From the NCBI GenBank assembly GCA_963693085.1, contig OY856411.1:116490767-116554766 (forward strand): a DNA stretch of 64,000 nucleotides, written 5' to 3'. Source of the stretch: Alisma plantago-aquatica (Eukaryota; Streptophyta; Magnoliopsida; Alismatales; Alismataceae). Positions 46,880 to 59,441 of the stretch are shown piece by piece (positions within the stretch are counted from its first letter, which is position 1; each line of letters begins with the position of its first letter). The translations under genes and the position numbers were made by a program. A model generated the notes under the pieces. The model saw only the letters and a program-made list of their open reading frames with translations. It searched no databases and was not told where the DNA came from.

Positions 46880-47600
46880 GTCTTGAGATCATGTGGGTGG
46901 ACCCCACATGGTCTTGAGACCGTTTGCCCAAGATTTCATCAAAGTCTAAGGTGATTGATAGGGGTTGAACCATGATTGAACCACAAAACAGAATTTTGAT
47001 TAAATTGATAACTTATTTGCAATTGGGTCCTCAATTGGTCAAATCACTCAACCCTAGACCTTCAAACGGTCTTGGGTGATTGTCCTCTCGGTCTTGAGAC
47101 CGTTTGGTGACCCCCAAACGGTCTTGAGACCGTTTAGGTCAATCAACCCTAAAAACCCTAATTAGGTCACCATAATTTCAGTACTGATTTTATCTAGGGT
47201 TAGCCCTAGTATTCACCCTTCAACTCTTAGCCCGTTTGGAATTAGACCATCAAACTTGGTGAGTTGTTAATTAACATAATTTTGAACAGTAATCTCATGG
47301 GTTCAACGCTTAGTCAACGACCTTACACGGTCTTGAGACCGTTTGCCCAAAAAGGCAATTTCAGACCGTTTGAGAATCAGCAATTAATTCATTTAAAGTT
47401 GTGACGTAAAAAGGTCATATCTCCCGATTCCTTTGGAGTTAGTCTCTCAAATTTTGAGGGTAATTAGCCTATATCATTAGGAACAGATTTCTTATACGGT
47501 CCACGCTCGGTCAACGGGGCCAAACGGTCTTGAGACCGCGAGCCCTCTCACGGTCTCGAGACCGTTTGCTCACCTCGCGGTCTTGAGTCCGTGAGAGCAA
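46880..47600. repeat. Dispersed palindromes AAACGGTC-TTGA-GACCGTTT (3' LTR)
   Basis: About eight full or partial copies, for example near 46881, 46910, 47090, 47115, 47328, 47523, 47560 and 47577. One is CACGGTCTCGAGACCGTTTG. The equivalent set in the 5' LTR spans about 56911-57631. Confidence 0.9.
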
Positions 47601-48822
47601 ACTGTTAGGACCGTTTAAGGAAAAGAAAAAGCGGTGGGTTTTCCTTGTAAATCACGCCTTCATCTTCTAGCTCAAGAACAGTACAGATATTCCACGGGTT
47701 TGCTTGCAAAATAGCAGGGAAAAGTAGGGAAATACTAAGAACTATCATTAAAACGCATACAAAGATGCACATAGTAAAGCATGGGTTTAGAGTTATAAAA
47801 CCCGCCTAAAGCTTTCTTCTTGAGCTCCAAGCTTTCAAGATCCAATCTCTAATGGCGTCCTTGAGTTCTTACAGGTTGGCCAAGGTGAAAACTCCAAGGA
47901 AGGATGAAAAGAGACGGCTAGAAAGATAGGGTTTCGAGAATTAGCCATGAAGATGACCTTGAATTCGAATTCTAACCATGGAATTAGGCAAGAAGAGGGG
48001 TTTAAACCTACCTTGCACCCCTTGTTCGTCCTCCTTAGCTCCAAGGAAGTCCTTGGTCGTCTTTGGTGAAATGAAACAGTAAGGGAACGAAGGTTAAGTT
48101 CCCTTGCAACTAAGGGAAGGAGGGCTTATATACATGGGGTAGGATTTTCAACATTAGTTCATAAGTTTCCCTTAATTCCAACTAAGTCCTTCCTTCTTTA
48201 CTTGATCGTCCCTTCCTCTTTATTATAAGGACAAACCTTATCTTAAGTTATAGAAAAGAAGGCAAGGAAGAACAATCTAATAATAAAGTTCATACTTAAA
48301 GGGATATTGTACATATACCCTGATTATTCAATCACAAAGCCTATTTCTTAACTTGATAACTCAATTGAGGTGAATTCCTCATCATTTCTTCTATAAATGA
48401 TGGCAAAAGTCTAAAAAGATACATTAGGTGACATTCTTTACAAATTGCATCCCATCATTTGGGTAAATTGCATTTTACCCCAAATTAGGGTTTCAAGCCC
48501 TGGGATTGCTTCCACAGCTGCACCTTGGTGCCCTAGCTTGGGAAATCCCTCAAACTTTGCCAAAGAGATTCTCATGATGTCTCAACATCAGAGGGACATC
48601 TCATCATGTGCAAATTGCAAGCTAACCCTTTTAACTGGGTAAATTGCACATAGGTCCCTGTATATCAAAACAATGCTACAACTTTAAATAAAAAGGAGCA
48701 AATACTGAAATATATGTTTCTGAGAAACTTAATTACATGCTCAGAGTTAATCACAAAGATTTAATTACATATTTAGGCAAAACACCTAGGGTTAACTCAT
48801 AACCCAGGTCAGGGATGTTACA

Positions 48823-48840
48823 AATTATCCACCCCTTACA
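48823..48840 (-). other. Polypurine tract of element X
   Basis: On the minus strand AAGGGGTGGATAATTT lies immediately before the 3' LTR start TGTAACATCC. It is purine-rich but not perfect. Confidence 0.65.
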
Positions 48841-48871
48841 AGGATTTCGTCCCCGAAATCGATAAAACATA

Positions 48872-49333
48872 TTACGAGAAAAGGGCAGGATACTTCCTTC
48901 TCATCTCATCCTCTAACTCCCAAGTGGCTTCTTCAATACCACGATGATTCCAGAGGACTTTCACAAGACTTATATCTTTCTTCTTTAACTTTTTAATTCG
49001 TTTATCAAGGATTGACACTGGTCCCTCTTCATAGGATATGTCATCATTCAATTCTACTTCCATAGGTTGTAGAACTGACTCGGTGTCTGGGTGACATTTC
49101 TTCAACATAGAAATGTGAAACACAGGATGTAATCTTTGTAACTCTGGGGGCAGTTCTAGTTTATATGCTACCTTTCCAATCCGTTCAATGATTGGGTAAG
49201 GTCCCATATATCTAGGAGCTAACTTCCCCTTCCTTCCAAAATGAAGGACCCCTTTCCAAGGTGAGACCTTAAGATACACTTTGTCTCCAACCTGGAACTC
49301 TAAGGGTCTACGACGTTTGTCAGCATAAGATTT
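48872..49333 (-). CDS. Element X polyprotein, C-terminal part with chromodomain (after in-frame TAG)
   Basis: This is in the same frame as the pol ORF and separated from it only by a TAG directly after KTAQDR. It contains ADKRRRPLEFQVGDKVYLKV and FGRKGKLAPRYMGPYPII, the integrase C-terminal (GPY/F) module, then a segment ending VKVLWNHRGIEEATWELEDE, the chromodomain fold that targets chromovirus integration to heterochromatin. Normal length and sequence; only the stop upstream separates it from integrase. An internal methionine opens the frame at 49279. The TAG is probably a C-to-T change of a glutamine CAG codon. Confidence 0.88.
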   Translation of the reverse strand, partial: KSYADKRRRPLEFQVGDKVYLKVSPWKGVLHFGRKGKLAPRYMGPYPIIERIGKVAYKLELPPELQRLHPVFHISMLKKCHPDTESVLQPMEVELNDDISYEEGPVSILDKRIKKLKKKDISLVKVLWNHRGIEEATWELEDEMRRKYPALFS

Positions 49334-52327
49334 CTACCTATCCTGAGCAGTCTTAATCTTATGTTGTATAACTTTAATCTTTTCCGTGGTTTGCTGCACC
49401 AAGTCAGGACCTAACAACTGGTGCTCACCAGTCTCAAACCAACACAAGGGTGATCTACAACGTCTACCATATAAGGCTTCATAAGGTGCCATATCAATAC
49501 TATGCTGATAGCTATTGTTATAGGCAAACTCTATCAAGCTTAGGTGTAGATCCCAACTTCCGGTGAACTGGAGAACACATGCTCGCAACAGGTCTTCTAA
49601 GGTTTGGATGGTCCTTTCCGACTGTCCATCAGTCTGTGGATGAAAGGCCGTACTAAACCTCAGCTTAGTGCCTAAGGCACTGTGCAACTGTTCCCAAAAA
49701 CGACTTGTAAACTGAGGACCTCTGTCCGAAACTATTGTGACAGGAACTCCGTGCAAACGCACTATTTCTTGAACATACAACTCTGATAACCTTTCAGCAG
49801 AATAGGTTGTTTTGACAGGTAAGAAATGTGCTGTCTTAGTCAACCTATCAACAATTACCCAAATGGAATCATGTCCTTTGCTTGTCCTGGGTAGGCCAAC
49901 AACAAAGTCCATGGTCACATGGTCCCACTTCCACTGTGATATGGGTAAAGGTTGCATTGTCCCTGCAGGCTTCTGGTGTTCAGCTTTAACTTGCTGACAC
50001 ACAGGACACCTCTGGACAAACTCTGCAACGTCCTTCTTCATCCCAGGCCACCAATACAGATCCTTCAAATTCCGATACATCTTGGTGCTCCCTGGATGCA
50101 TAGCATACATGGAAGAATGGGCTTCTTCCAGGACTAACTTCCTTAAGTTGTCCACATCCGGCACTATCATTCTTCCATTATAACAAGCTACTTGATCTTT
50201 TGAGTCATGAAACCCATCTTGCTTCTCATTTCCATACTCAGATCTTATATGTTGAACTGCAGCATCATCTAGCTGTGCTTCTTTAATCTGCTCTCTTAGG
50301 GTAGGTTTAATATGCATCTCAGCTAACAAACCGGCTAGCAATGACACCTTCAACTGTACATTGTCTTGCCTTAAGGAGATAAGCATATCTCTTCTAGAGC
50401 ATACTAAAGAGTTTAGTTGTGCTCTATTCATGGTTGATGTTGCTGATTTCCTACTCAAGGCATCTGCAACAACATTGGCCTTACCTGGATGGTAATCAAT
50501 TGTACAGTCGTAGTCCTTGATTAACTCCATCCAGCGACGTTGCCTCATGTTGAGCTCATGCTGAGAGAAGATATATTTAAGGTTTTTGTGGTCTGTGAAA
50601 ATCTGGAATGTCTCTCCGTAGAGATAATGTCTCCAGATCTTCAAAGCATGAACCACAGCTGCTAACTCCAGATCGTGTGTTGGATAATTCTCCTCGTGTT
50701 TCTTAAACTGTCGGGAAGCAAAAGAAATCACTTGTTTATCCTGCATCAACACACATCCTAGTCCATTTTTGGAAGCATCACAGAAAACTACATATCCTTT
50801 TCCTTGTTCAGGTAGCACTAATACAGGTGCACTTGTCAACCTCTCCTTCAGCAACTGGAAAGATTGTTGACACTTATCACTCCAAGAAAAAGGAACATCT
50901 TTCCGGGTTAACTTGGTCAAAGGTAAAGCTATAGAACTAAATTTCTTTATGAACCTTCGATAATAGCCAGCTAACCCCAAGAAACTTCGAATCTCCGTCG
51001 GTGTCTTCGGTTGTTCCCATTGTAGAATAGATTTTACCTTTGCAGGGTCAACACGAATTCCCGAGGCGGATATTACATGTCCAAGAAAAGATACCTCCGG
51101 CAGCCAGAACTCACACTTGCTAAACTTAGCATACAACTTATGTTCTCTTAGCAAGGTCAAAGCTTGGCGAAGATGCTGCTCATGCTGCTGAGCATCTTTA
51201 CTATAAATCAGTATGTCATCTATGAAGACGACAACACACTGATCAAGGAAAGGTCGAAAAACTCTATTCATGAGTTCCATAAATGCAGCTGGTGCATTGG
51301 TTAGTCCAAACGACATAACCGTGAACTCATAGTGACCATATCTTGTCCTAAAGGCAGACTTGGATATGTCACTATCCTTAATACGAAGTTGGTGATATCC
51401 AGACCTCAAGTCTATCTTTGAAAACACTGTTGCACCACGCAACTGGTCAAAGAGATCATTAATCCTTGGCAGAGGATACTTATTCTTTATTGTCACTTTA
51501 TTGAGTTGTCTATAGTCTATGCACAACCGCATTGACCCATCTTTCTTTTTAACAAACAAGACCGGAGCACCCCAAGGTGAAGTACTCGGTCGGATAAAAC
51601 CTCTCTCAAGTAACTCTTGAAGCTGTTTCTTGAGTTCTGCCATCTCGGCAGGAGCCATTCTATACGGAGTTTGAGCTATGGGTTTCGTATCTGGAATCAG
51701 ATTGATTTCAAAGTCAATCTCCCGAGGTGGTGGTATACCAGGAAGTTCTTCAGGAAACACATCTTCGAATTCCCTGACTATGGGAACTTCGGCAGGATTG
51801 GAACTTTCCTTGGTAACATCTACCACATGGGCTAAGAATGCATAACATCCTTGCCTCAACAGCTTATCAGCAACCATAGCTGATACAAGACAGGTGGGCA
51901 GAATCTTTCTTTCACCTTGAAAGATCCATGTGTTGCTTTCATCAGCAAACACAACCAACTTGGACTCACAATCCAAGATAACTCTATACCTTTCTAAGGT
52001 ATCCATCCCAAGGATTATATCAAACCCCTGCATATCAAGTGGTATAAGGTCCACTTGAATGCGATGGTCAGAAAAGAAAAGGATGCAGGGAGAACATACC
52101 TCCTGCAAAACGGCAGACCCACTCAACGGAGTCTCTAACAACAAACTATCTGCTCTATGGCTAACAGTCACATTACAGTTACGAATCACTTCATGAGTGA
52201 TGAAAGAGTGCGTAGCACCCGGATCAATCAGAACAGATACATCACAGGATATAGACATATCAGAATATAAAAGTTTCATCTGACCTGCCACTACCCGTGG
52301 ATTGACCACTGCCTCAGGTGGGTTCAT
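49334..52327 (-). CDS. pol: Element X pol: protease, RT, RNase H, integrase (997 aa)
   Basis: Residue numbers are from the first Met of this open frame. Protease: [12 protein letters not shown] with D35. RT: SKIDL with D306 and the catalytic box FIDD (368-371). RNase H: D517, E554, D579 and D622. Integrase: zinc finger H737, H744, C774, C777; core D807, D868 and E904 with 35 residues between the last two (D,D35E). All catalytic residues are present. The frame is continuous with gag upstream across one TGA and with the chromodomain downstream across one TAG, and no frameshift exists over 4,656 bp. The products would convert element RNA to DNA and insert it. Confidence 0.95.
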   Translation of the reverse strand: MNPPEAVVNPRVVAGQMKLLYSDMSISCDVSVLIDPGATHSFITHEVIRNCNVTVSHRADSLLLETPLSGSAVLQEVCSPCILFFSDHRIQVDLIPLDMQGFDIILGMDTLERYRVILDCESKLVVFADESNTWIFQGERKILPTCLVSAMVADKLLRQGCYAFLAHVVDVTKESSNPAEVPIVREFEDVFPEELPGIPPPREIDFEINLIPDTKPIAQTPYRMAPAEMAELKKQLQELLERGFIRPSTSPWGAPVLFVKKKDGSMRLCIDYRQLNKVTIKNKYPLPRINDLFDQLRGATVFSKIDLRSGYHQLRIKDSDISKSAFRTRYGHYEFTVMSFGLTNAPAAFMELMNRVFRPFLDQCVVVFIDDILIYSKDAQQHEQHLRQALTLLREHKLYAKFSKCEFWLPEVSFLGHVISASGIRVDPAKVKSILQWEQPKTPTEIRSFLGLAGYYRRFIKKFSSIALPLTKLTRKDVPFSWSDKCQQSFQLLKERLTSAPVLVLPEQGKGYVVFCDASKNGLGCVLMQDKQVISFASRQFKKHEENYPTHDLELAAVVHALKIWRHYLYGETFQIFTDHKNLKYIFSQHELNMRQRRWMELIKDYDCTIDYHPGKANVVADALSRKSATSTMNRAQLNSLVCSRRDMLISLRQDNVQLKVSLLAGLLAEMHIKPTLREQIKEAQLDDAAVQHIRSEYGNEKQDGFHDSKDQVACYNGRMIVPDVDNLRKLVLEEAHSSMYAMHPGSTKMYRNLKDLYWWPGMKKDVAEFVQRCPVCQQVKAEHQKPAGTMQPLPISQWKWDHVTMDFVVGLPRTSKGHDSIWVIVDRLTKTAHFLPVKTTYSAERLSELYVQEIVRLHGVPVTIVSDRGPQFTSRFWEQLHSALGTKLRFSTAFHPQTDGQSERTIQTLEDLLRACVLQFTGSWDLHLSLIEFAYNNSYQHSIDMAPYEALYGRRCRSPLCWFETGEHQLLGPDLVQQTTEKIKVIQHKIKTAQDR

Positions 52328-52399
52328 AGCATAGAACCTCGCAGTCGCCTGGTGTTGAGGTGGTGCTGATGATCCAGCTTGAGACGCTTGTCCACGTCC

Positions 52400-53527
52400 T
52401 CAAGCTGCTCCTTGATGTTGTCTATTCTGAGATCCCTGTTGATTCTGTCTCGGAGGTTGTTGTGTCACACCGATAGGCCTAGAACGGCAATCCTTCATCA
52501 AGTGTCCCACCTTACCACAGTTGTAGCAACTCTTCTCCTGTTGCTGTGGTCTGGGTGGTCCAGTAACTGACACTGATGCAGAACTGTGTGTCCCTTGAAG
52601 CAGTTGACTCCGCCCTCTACCTCTGCTTGGTGTCCCTTGAGTTTGAAAACTCGATATGGGTGGTGGAGGGTTAGGTGCAGAGAATCTAGGTCTCTTGAGA
52701 TCCCTAGATGAAGAACCCTGGAACTGTGGATATCTTTTATGGGTTTGTCTTTTCTCAACCACAGATCTCTCTATCCTTCGGACTGACTCAACGAAGGTAG
52801 AGAATCTTTCTCTATTTTCTAAGGCAGACACAAGGGTTGACATATCGGAATTCAAACCCTTTTCAAATCTTCTGATTCTTTCCTCATCCGTAGCGGCCAT
52901 GTGCGGACAGAACCGTAGCAACTCCATGAACTTAGTTTCATACTCACTAATGTTCATCATACCCTGCCTTAGTTTCTCAAACTGAGAGATCTTCTCATCT
53001 AGGAAGGTCTTTGGAAAATATCTATTGATAAATTCCCGACGAAACTCTTCCCATGAGAACTCTACTCCAGGTCTCTTCTGCTCTTCCATGTTCCACCAGT
53101 GACCAGCACTGCCTTTGAGAAGATAGACAGCATGTCTAACCTTCTCAGCTTCCGGAATCATAAGAATCCTGAAAGCCTTCTCCAACTCTGTCAACCATAA
53201 GTCAGCATCTGCAGGGTCGGCAGTTCCGAAGTACTCGGTAGCTCCGACACGACGAAGTCGTTCGAATGTCTTACCAATACCTTGTACTTCAGGCTGGACA
53301 GGTGCCCTAGGTGCAGGAATGGGCATCCTATCGGTTATATGTGTCATGGCAGTCATGAACTGCCCGAACATCGTCTGTACAGCTGGATCACTCATGTTAG
53401 CTGGGTCGAACTGGGGTGGCTCTCTTGGCGACTCAGGTGCAGGTTGTTCTATTCTTGGAACTCTTGCACCGCCTCGAGGTGCACTAGCACTACTCTCTGC
53501 CACGTGCTCATCACGATGTTCTGACAT
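52400..53527 (-). CDS. gag: Element X gag (375 aa)
   Basis: ATG at 53527 is about 115 bp after the PBS and is the first Met of the frame (MSEHRDEHVAESSASAPRGG). The capsid-like gag domain spans residues about 110-235 (DLWLTELEKAFRILMIPEAE ... FINRYFPKTFLDEKI ... YETKFMELLRFCPH). A Ser/Pro/Gln-rich segment follows, then a CCHC zinc knuckle at 334-347 (CYNCGKVGHLMKDC) that would bind genomic RNA. The frame ends at TGA just after GAA; the next codons are in frame with pol, and a Gly-Arg-rich spacer continues ([11 protein letters not shown]). The TGA is probably a CpG deamination of CGA. Confidence 0.93.
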   Translation of the reverse strand: MSEHRDEHVAESSASAPRGGARVPRIEQPAPESPREPPQFDPANMSDPAVQTMFGQFMTAMTHITDRMPIPAPRAPVQPEVQGIGKTFERLRRVGATEYFGTADPADADLWLTELEKAFRILMIPEAEKVRHAVYLLKGSAGHWWNMEEQKRPGVEFSWEEFRREFINRYFPKTFLDEKISQFEKLRQGMMNISEYETKFMELLRFCPHMAATDEERIRRFEKGLNSDMSTLVSALENRERFSTFVESVRRIERSVVEKRQTHKRYPQFQGSSSRDLKRPRFSAPNPPPPISSFQTQGTPSRGRGRSQLLQGTHSSASVSVTGPPRPQQQEKSCYNCGKVGHLMKDCRSRPIGVTQQPPRQNQQGSQNRQHQGAA

Positions 53528-53642
53528 TCTTATGTATCTTCTTCTCCTGAGGAGCAGAAGATTCTATTAGATAAGAAAGGAGTACTAAAGATAGACTCGA
53601 CATCCTAAGTCCTATGCCTCTGTAGACTCAACTGAACCTGGA

Positions 53643-53655
53643 GCTCTGATACCAC
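53643..53655 (-). other. Primer-binding site of element X, tRNA-Met type
   Basis: On the minus strand TGGTATCAGAGCT lies five bases after the 5' LTR end. It is a full match to the usual site. Confidence 0.92.
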
Positions 53656-56137
53656 TAATTGTGGGCTCTGATCTCCAAACCATGACATAAACACGATTAA
53701 AACTTAGCGGAAGCGAATCGGTAATCAGCGGAAGACAAAAATCATGGGAAATTAAAACTTTTCGAGATAAGAACTTGTATCCATAAAAACTCCTTTCATA
53801 AAGAGAGGTAACTGTTTACATCTCAGGATAATTACTTCTTGAGTAATTATATACATCAAGATACAAAATATCAAGATCACATGACACAAGACTCCAAGAC
53901 CTGAGAGTACAGAGGACACATAGGACTGACTCTAACTACACCACATGGCAGGACAAATCTCCACCTGAGATTACTGCTGCCCCTGGTGCTGCTGCTGCTG
54001 AGACTGATCACCTGTAGGCTGGTTCCTTCGTCTCCGACGTCCACCTATAAAGTTGAAGCCTACGGGGTGAGACAATTATACATAATTGTCCCAGCGAGAG
54101 TTATAACTCTTCGCCAGAAGCTTTATTATAACATCAAAGAATATCTTAAACAGTAAAGCCTTCAAAGCATTCTATAGCAGTTGCAGTTATAACAAGATCT
54201 CTACAATTTAGGAGATATGGAGAATATCAGCATTATTGCAATGTAACATCAATCAACTAACTTGGAGTCATCTCTAACAAGTTATACTACATGGTTGATT
54301 ATGTTTTACAAACAACATTATGCCCTGTGGAGATGAGGCTTACCACTCATACTCCAACTGATCGCTGAGAAGCCGCATCAGTATCATACATAGGTCATTA
54401 AGAGAGCCGGATTCTCATGACCTTCACCTTCCTCAGTCAGTAAGAGGATCACTCGTAGGACATCTCGTGTCTCTACTATTATAGCTCACCAGGGTAAACT
54501 GGTCCTTCGCTATTCTAGAGTCACAGTGGCGTTCTGTACTCTCTTCGTCATCAGGAGGTTTCATATTTACCTACCACTGATACGGATATCTGTGCTGTCT
54601 TCGTCATCAGGAGGTTTCATGTTTACCTACCACTGATACGGTATGGAACTATAGTGAAGGATGGATGGATTACACATCTACATCACTTTCCTACACTAGG
54701 ATGTAAGGTTCTACACATCCATGTACCCCACATACTCAAAAGTATGTGCTCCAGGAGTTCCCTAAGGAAAACCTGTTTCACCATCACTTAATTTCTGACA
54801 ATGATGGATCTATGATCAGGGCTCTACATTATACTTGATTAGTTAGGTACATTCAGTATTCTTTAACAGCATACATTATTCTTCAAACAATAACAGTAGT
54901 ATAGCAGCTATAAAAGAAGAATACTAAATGTAACAGGCCTAACTCATATCAATCATCATTTCTCATTATCCTCATCACAAGTCATCTCTAAGGCATGACC
55001 TTGATGGTATTTATGGCTCTCATAGCCCATTATCAGCATAGGATGCCACTGGCAAGGCATCAGATTACTTTACTTATTCATAAGGCTAACAACATGCCTT
55101 TAATGAATATGACATCAACATCCATACCTGGATATGATTACCTTCATATCAGAACCTGCATGGTTAATACATCTGATAAAGATAATGCGACAATAAGGAA
55201 TGTACTTCCCACTCTTGTCATAAGATTTAAATCTTTAATTTAAATCAAAAAGAGTTTATTGCTCAAAAGCATGCCATTACCCTTGAATTAGGGTTTACTA
55301 TTCACATTACATGTCATCACCCTTGAATTAGGGTTTACTATTCACATTACATGTCATCACCCTTGAATTAGGGTTTACTATTCACATCAAGGTGAATTAA
55401 ACTCATAACATCATCATGTATGAGTAACATCTTCATTGATGCTCTTGGATTAGTTAAAGGTTCATCATTTATCATAATTAGGGTTTCCATGATCTCACAT
55501 AGGTGGACCATACCCTAATTATGCTCACTTATGTGCATTGGAGATGCTTTACTTGAGTTTCCACTTAAAAAGGGTACTTTCTCTCTCTAGAAGTACTTTC
55601 TCTCTCATCATAATGTTAGGTGATGTCAACATCACCCTAAAACAGGTTAGATTGAGTCATCATAGGCTAACATAGCCAAAAGTATCACCATTATGTGATT
55701 AGAGTTACTTTCTCTCTCTAGGGTACTTTCTCTCTCTAGAGTACTCTCTCTTTCATCATACTAATGATTGATGATAACATTAGACTAGATCAAGTTGGAT
55801 AGAATCATTATGACTAAGAACTTTATTCTCATGTAATTAGGGTTTGAATTTGAGCAAGGTATAACTCAATTGACCCTTTAGGGGTATTTTGGTAATTCAC
55901 CCCAATGATCATCATCATGGTCAAAACCTTAGTCAAATAACCCCTTACTATCATAGATTATCATTAGGGTTTGATTTGGGCAACATTGAACCATCAAATG
56001 ATTGAATGAGGTCAACCTTGAATCACATTGATTGATTTCAATCATTAATCATCAATTGGGTTGAGATTGGTTGAAAGTGTTGACCGTTTGCCCACTTTGA
56101 CCCTCCAAGTCCGTGAGCCCCTTTCTAGCTCCAAGAC

Positions 56138-56621
56138 TGTGAGCCCCCTCATGGTCTTGAGATCGTGAGCCCCCTCATGGTCTTGAGATCGTGAGCCCCC
56201 TCATGGTCTTGAGATCGTGAGCCCCCTCATGGACTTGAGATCGTGAGCCCCCTCATGGACTTGAGATCGTGAGCCCCCTCATGGTCTTGAGATCGTGAGC
56301 CCCCTCATGGTCTTGAGATCGTGAGCCCCCTCATGGACTTGAGATCGTGAGCCCCCTCATGGACTTGAGACCGTGAGCCCCCTCATGGACTTGAGATCGT
56401 GAGCCCCCTCATGGTCTTGAGATCGTGAGCCCCCTCATGGACTTGAGATCGTGAGCCCCCTCATGGACTTGAGATCGTGAGCCCCCTCATGGACTTGAGA
56501 TCGTGAGCCCCCTCATGGTCTTGAGATCGTGAGCCCCCTCATGGTCTTGAGACCGTGAGCCCCCTCATGGTCTTGAGACCGTGAGCCCCCTCATGGTCTT
56601 GAGACCGTGAGCCTCTCATGG
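56138..56621. repeat. 26-bp tandem array in 5' LTR of element X
   Basis: About 18 units of GTGAGCCCCCTCATGGTCTTGAGATC, in register with the 3' LTR array at 46107-46590 (offset 10,031). Confidence 0.93.
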
Positions 56622-58155
56622 TCTCAGCCGCTTGGTCCTTCAACAAGGCTCAAAGATGCAACCGATAAAGTCAACCCATGTTGAAGCCCTCAAATGGTCA
56701 AATCTATGTTGACCACTTATGGGTTTAGTCAAATAAGGTTATGCTTGATCACTTGGTCATTCAATTGACCCATAATGGTTAACCTATTATAGTTGAAATC
56801 GATTCAATTAGGGTCTATCAATGTTCACCCATCAACACTCAACAGTGTGCATCAACACAAAGTTGAACCCTTCAATTGAGCTCCAATTGGGCCCAAACTT
56901 GGCCCAAACGGTCTTGAGATCATGTGGGTGGACCCCACATGGTCTTGAGACCGTTTGCCCAAGATTTCATCAAAGTCTAAGGTGATTGATAGGGGTTGAA
57001 CCATGATTGAACCACAAAACAGAATTTTGATTAAATTGATAACTTATTTGCAATTGGGTCCTCAATTGGTCAAATCACTCAACCCTAGACCTTCAAACGG
57101 TCTTGGGTGATTGTCCTCTCGGTCTTGAGACCGTTTGGTGACCCCCAAACGGTCTTGAGACCGTTTAGGTCAATCAACCCTAAAAACCCTAATTAGGTCA
57201 CCATAATTTCAGTACTGATTTTATCTAGGGTTAGCCCTAGTATTCACCCTTCAACTCTTAGCCCGTTTGGAATTAGACCATCAAACTTGGTGAGTTGTTA
57301 ATTAACATAATTTTGAACAGTAATCTCATGGGTTCAACGCTTAGTCAACGACCTTACACGGTCTTGAGACCGTTTGCCCAAAAAGGCAATTTCAGACCGT
57401 TTGAGAATCAGCAATTAATTCATTTAAAGTTGTGACTTAAAAAGGTCATATCTCCCGATTCCTTTGGAGTTAGTCTCTCAAATTTTGAGGGTAATTAGCC
57501 TATATAATTAGGAACAGATTTCTTATACGGTCCACGCTCGGTCAACGGGGCCAAACGGTCTTGAGACCGCGAGCCCTCTCACGGTCTCGAGACCGTTTGC
57601 TCACCTCGCGGTCTTGAGTCCGTGAGAGCAAACTGTTAGGACCGTTTAAGGAAAAGAAAAAGCGGTGGGTTTTCCTTGGAAATCACGCCTTCATCTTCTA
57701 GATCAAGAACAGTACAGATATTCCACGGGTTTGCTTGCAAAATAGCAGGGAAAAGTAGGGAAATACTAAGAACTATCATTAAAACGCATACAAAGATGCA
57801 CATAGTAAAGCATGGGTTTAGAGTTATAAAACCCGCCTAAAGCTTTCTTCTTGAGCTCCAAGCTTTCAAGCTCCAAGCTCTAATGGCGTCCTTGAGTTCT
57901 TACAGGTTTGCCAAGGTGAAAACTCCAAGGAAGGATGAAAAGAGACGGCTAGAAAGATAGGGTTTCGAGAATTAGCCATGAAGATGACCTTGAATTCGAA
58001 TTCTAACCATGGAATTAGGCAAGAAGAGGGGTTTAAACCTACCTTGCACCCCTTGTTCGTCCTCCTTAGCTCCAAGGAAGTCCTTGGTCGTCTTTGGTGA
58101 AATGAAACAGTAAGGGAACGAAGGTTAAGTTCCCTTGCAACTAAGGGAAGGAGGG

Positions 58156-58164
58156 CTTATATAC
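58156..58164 (-). promoter_or_regulatory. Element X LTR TATA box
   Basis: On the minus strand GTATATAAG lies about 690 bp inside the LTR. The related LTR at 59442 has a TATA box at almost the same distance (60134-60140). If used, about 4.4 kb of repeats and palindromes would be transcribed downstream of the promoter. Confidence 0.55.
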
Positions 58165-58853
58165 ATGGGGTAGGATTTTCAACATTAGTTCATAAGTTTC
58201 CCTTAATTCCAACTAAGTCCTTCCTTCTTTACTTGATCGTCCCTTCCTCTTTATTATAAGGACAAACCTTATCTTAAGTTATATAAAAGAAGGCAAGGAA
58301 GAACAATCTAATAATAAAGTTCATACTTAAAGGGATATTGTACATATACCCTGATTATTCAATCACAAAGCCTATTTCTTAACTTGATAACTCAATTGAG
58401 GTGAATTCCTCATCATTTCTTCTATAAATGATGGCAAAAGTCTAAAAAGATACATTAGGTGACATTCTTTACAAATTGCATCCCATCATTTGGGTAAATT
58501 GCATTTTACCCCAAATTAGGGTTTCAAGCCCTGGGATTGCTTCCACAGCTGCACCTTGGTGCCCTAGCTTGGGAAATCCCTCAAACTTTGCCAAAGAGAT
58601 TCTCATGATGTCTCAACATCAGAGGGACATCTCATCATGTGCAAATTGCAAGCTAACCCTTTTAACTGGGTAAATTGCACATAGGTCCCTGTATATCAAA
58701 ACAATGCTACAACTTTAAATAAAAAGGAGCAAATACTGAAATATACGTTTCTGAGAAACTTAATTACATGCTCAGAGTTAATCACAAAGATTTAATTACA
58801 TATTTAGGCAAAACACCTAGGGTTAACTCATAACCCAGGTCAGGGATGTTACA

Positions 58854-59441
58854 GATCTAGTCCAGGGAGATGGAGCAATGCATCCAGAGGAAGGTCTTCT
58901 CGATCATCAACTTTAGTGACAGGTCCTATGAGGCAAGAGATAAGAGCCTGTGATATCTGTGGAATACCACATTCAGGACAGTGTTGGGGAACAAAGTTTC
59001 AAAGATGTCATCAGTGCAGACAGATGCGACATTTCAAGAGGAATTGCCCCCAGTTACAACATTCAGCATCACAGGGTTTCCAGTGACAATATCAGAATGT
59101 TCCGAGACAGGCTCCAGGTCAAGGAGCAAGTTCTTCAGTGGCTTCAAGTTCTCAAGGTGGAGGAGCACCCAGTAGAAGGGAAGGACAACGAGAACATCGT
59201 GGGAGAGGAAGAGCTTCAGGACGCTTCTTCTCTCTGACACCACAAGAAGGTATTCTTTCTTCCCGAATAATTACAGGAGAAATGCTTTTCTTTAATAGCA
59301 TGTCAGTTACAATTTTGATAGATATGGGTGCCACTCACTCATTTATATAGCGTTCTTTAGCTTGTGAGCTTAACATGTTAACCCAAGAGTTACCAGTTGA
59401 GTTGTTGTTGAGGGTTTCGTTAGGAGAACTGACAGTGTTGA
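58854..59441 (+). pseudogene. Old chromovirus gag zinc-finger region and protease start, second part
   Basis: This continues the gag interrupted at 43628. It has ACDICGIPHSGQCWGTKFQR and CHQCRQMRHFKRNC, two Cys/His knuckle-like motifs, then a Gly/Arg/Ser-rich spacer. In the same order follows the protease with VTILIDMGATHSFI (D-M-G-A where D-S/T/P-G is usual) and a stop directly after. It breaks off at 59441 where a new LTR (TGTAACACCC) begins. Together with 42826-43628 it is a + strand relative of element X. Confidence 0.85.

Larger units (their letters stand above)
43629..48822 (-). repeat. 3' LTR of element X (5,194 bp)
   Basis: On the minus strand TGTAACATCC...AGAGCCCACA. It contains a 26-bp tandem array (46107-46590), palindromes AAACGGTCTTGAGACCGTTT (46880-47600), a 40-bp unit repeated three times (45241-45360) and CTCTCTCTAG microsatellites (45540-45720). 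ORFs such as 44964-45212 recur in the other LTR and are not genes. Confidence 0.95.
43629..58853 (-). mobile_element. Tekay/Del-like chromovirus 'X', 15,225 bp, nearly intact
   Basis: Two LTRs of exactly 5,194 bp (43629-48822 and 53660-58853) flank a minus-strand gag-pol. The 5-bp duplication GATCT is present on both sides (43624-43628, 58854-58858). By hand I count about 16 LTR differences (about 0.3%), so insertion was recent. PBS, PPT, protease, RT, RNase H, integrase and chromodomain are all present. Two in-frame stops interrupt the single polyprotein frame. Gag-pol order and the C-terminal chromodomain place it in the chromoviruses, most likely Tekay/Del because of the very long LTR. Confidence 0.95.
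53660..58853 (-). repeat. 5' LTR of element X (5,194 bp)
   Basis: Same length as the 3' LTR. It carries the promoter TATA box at 58156-58164, the 26-bp array (about 56138-56621) and the palindromes (about 56911-57631). Confidence 0.95.
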
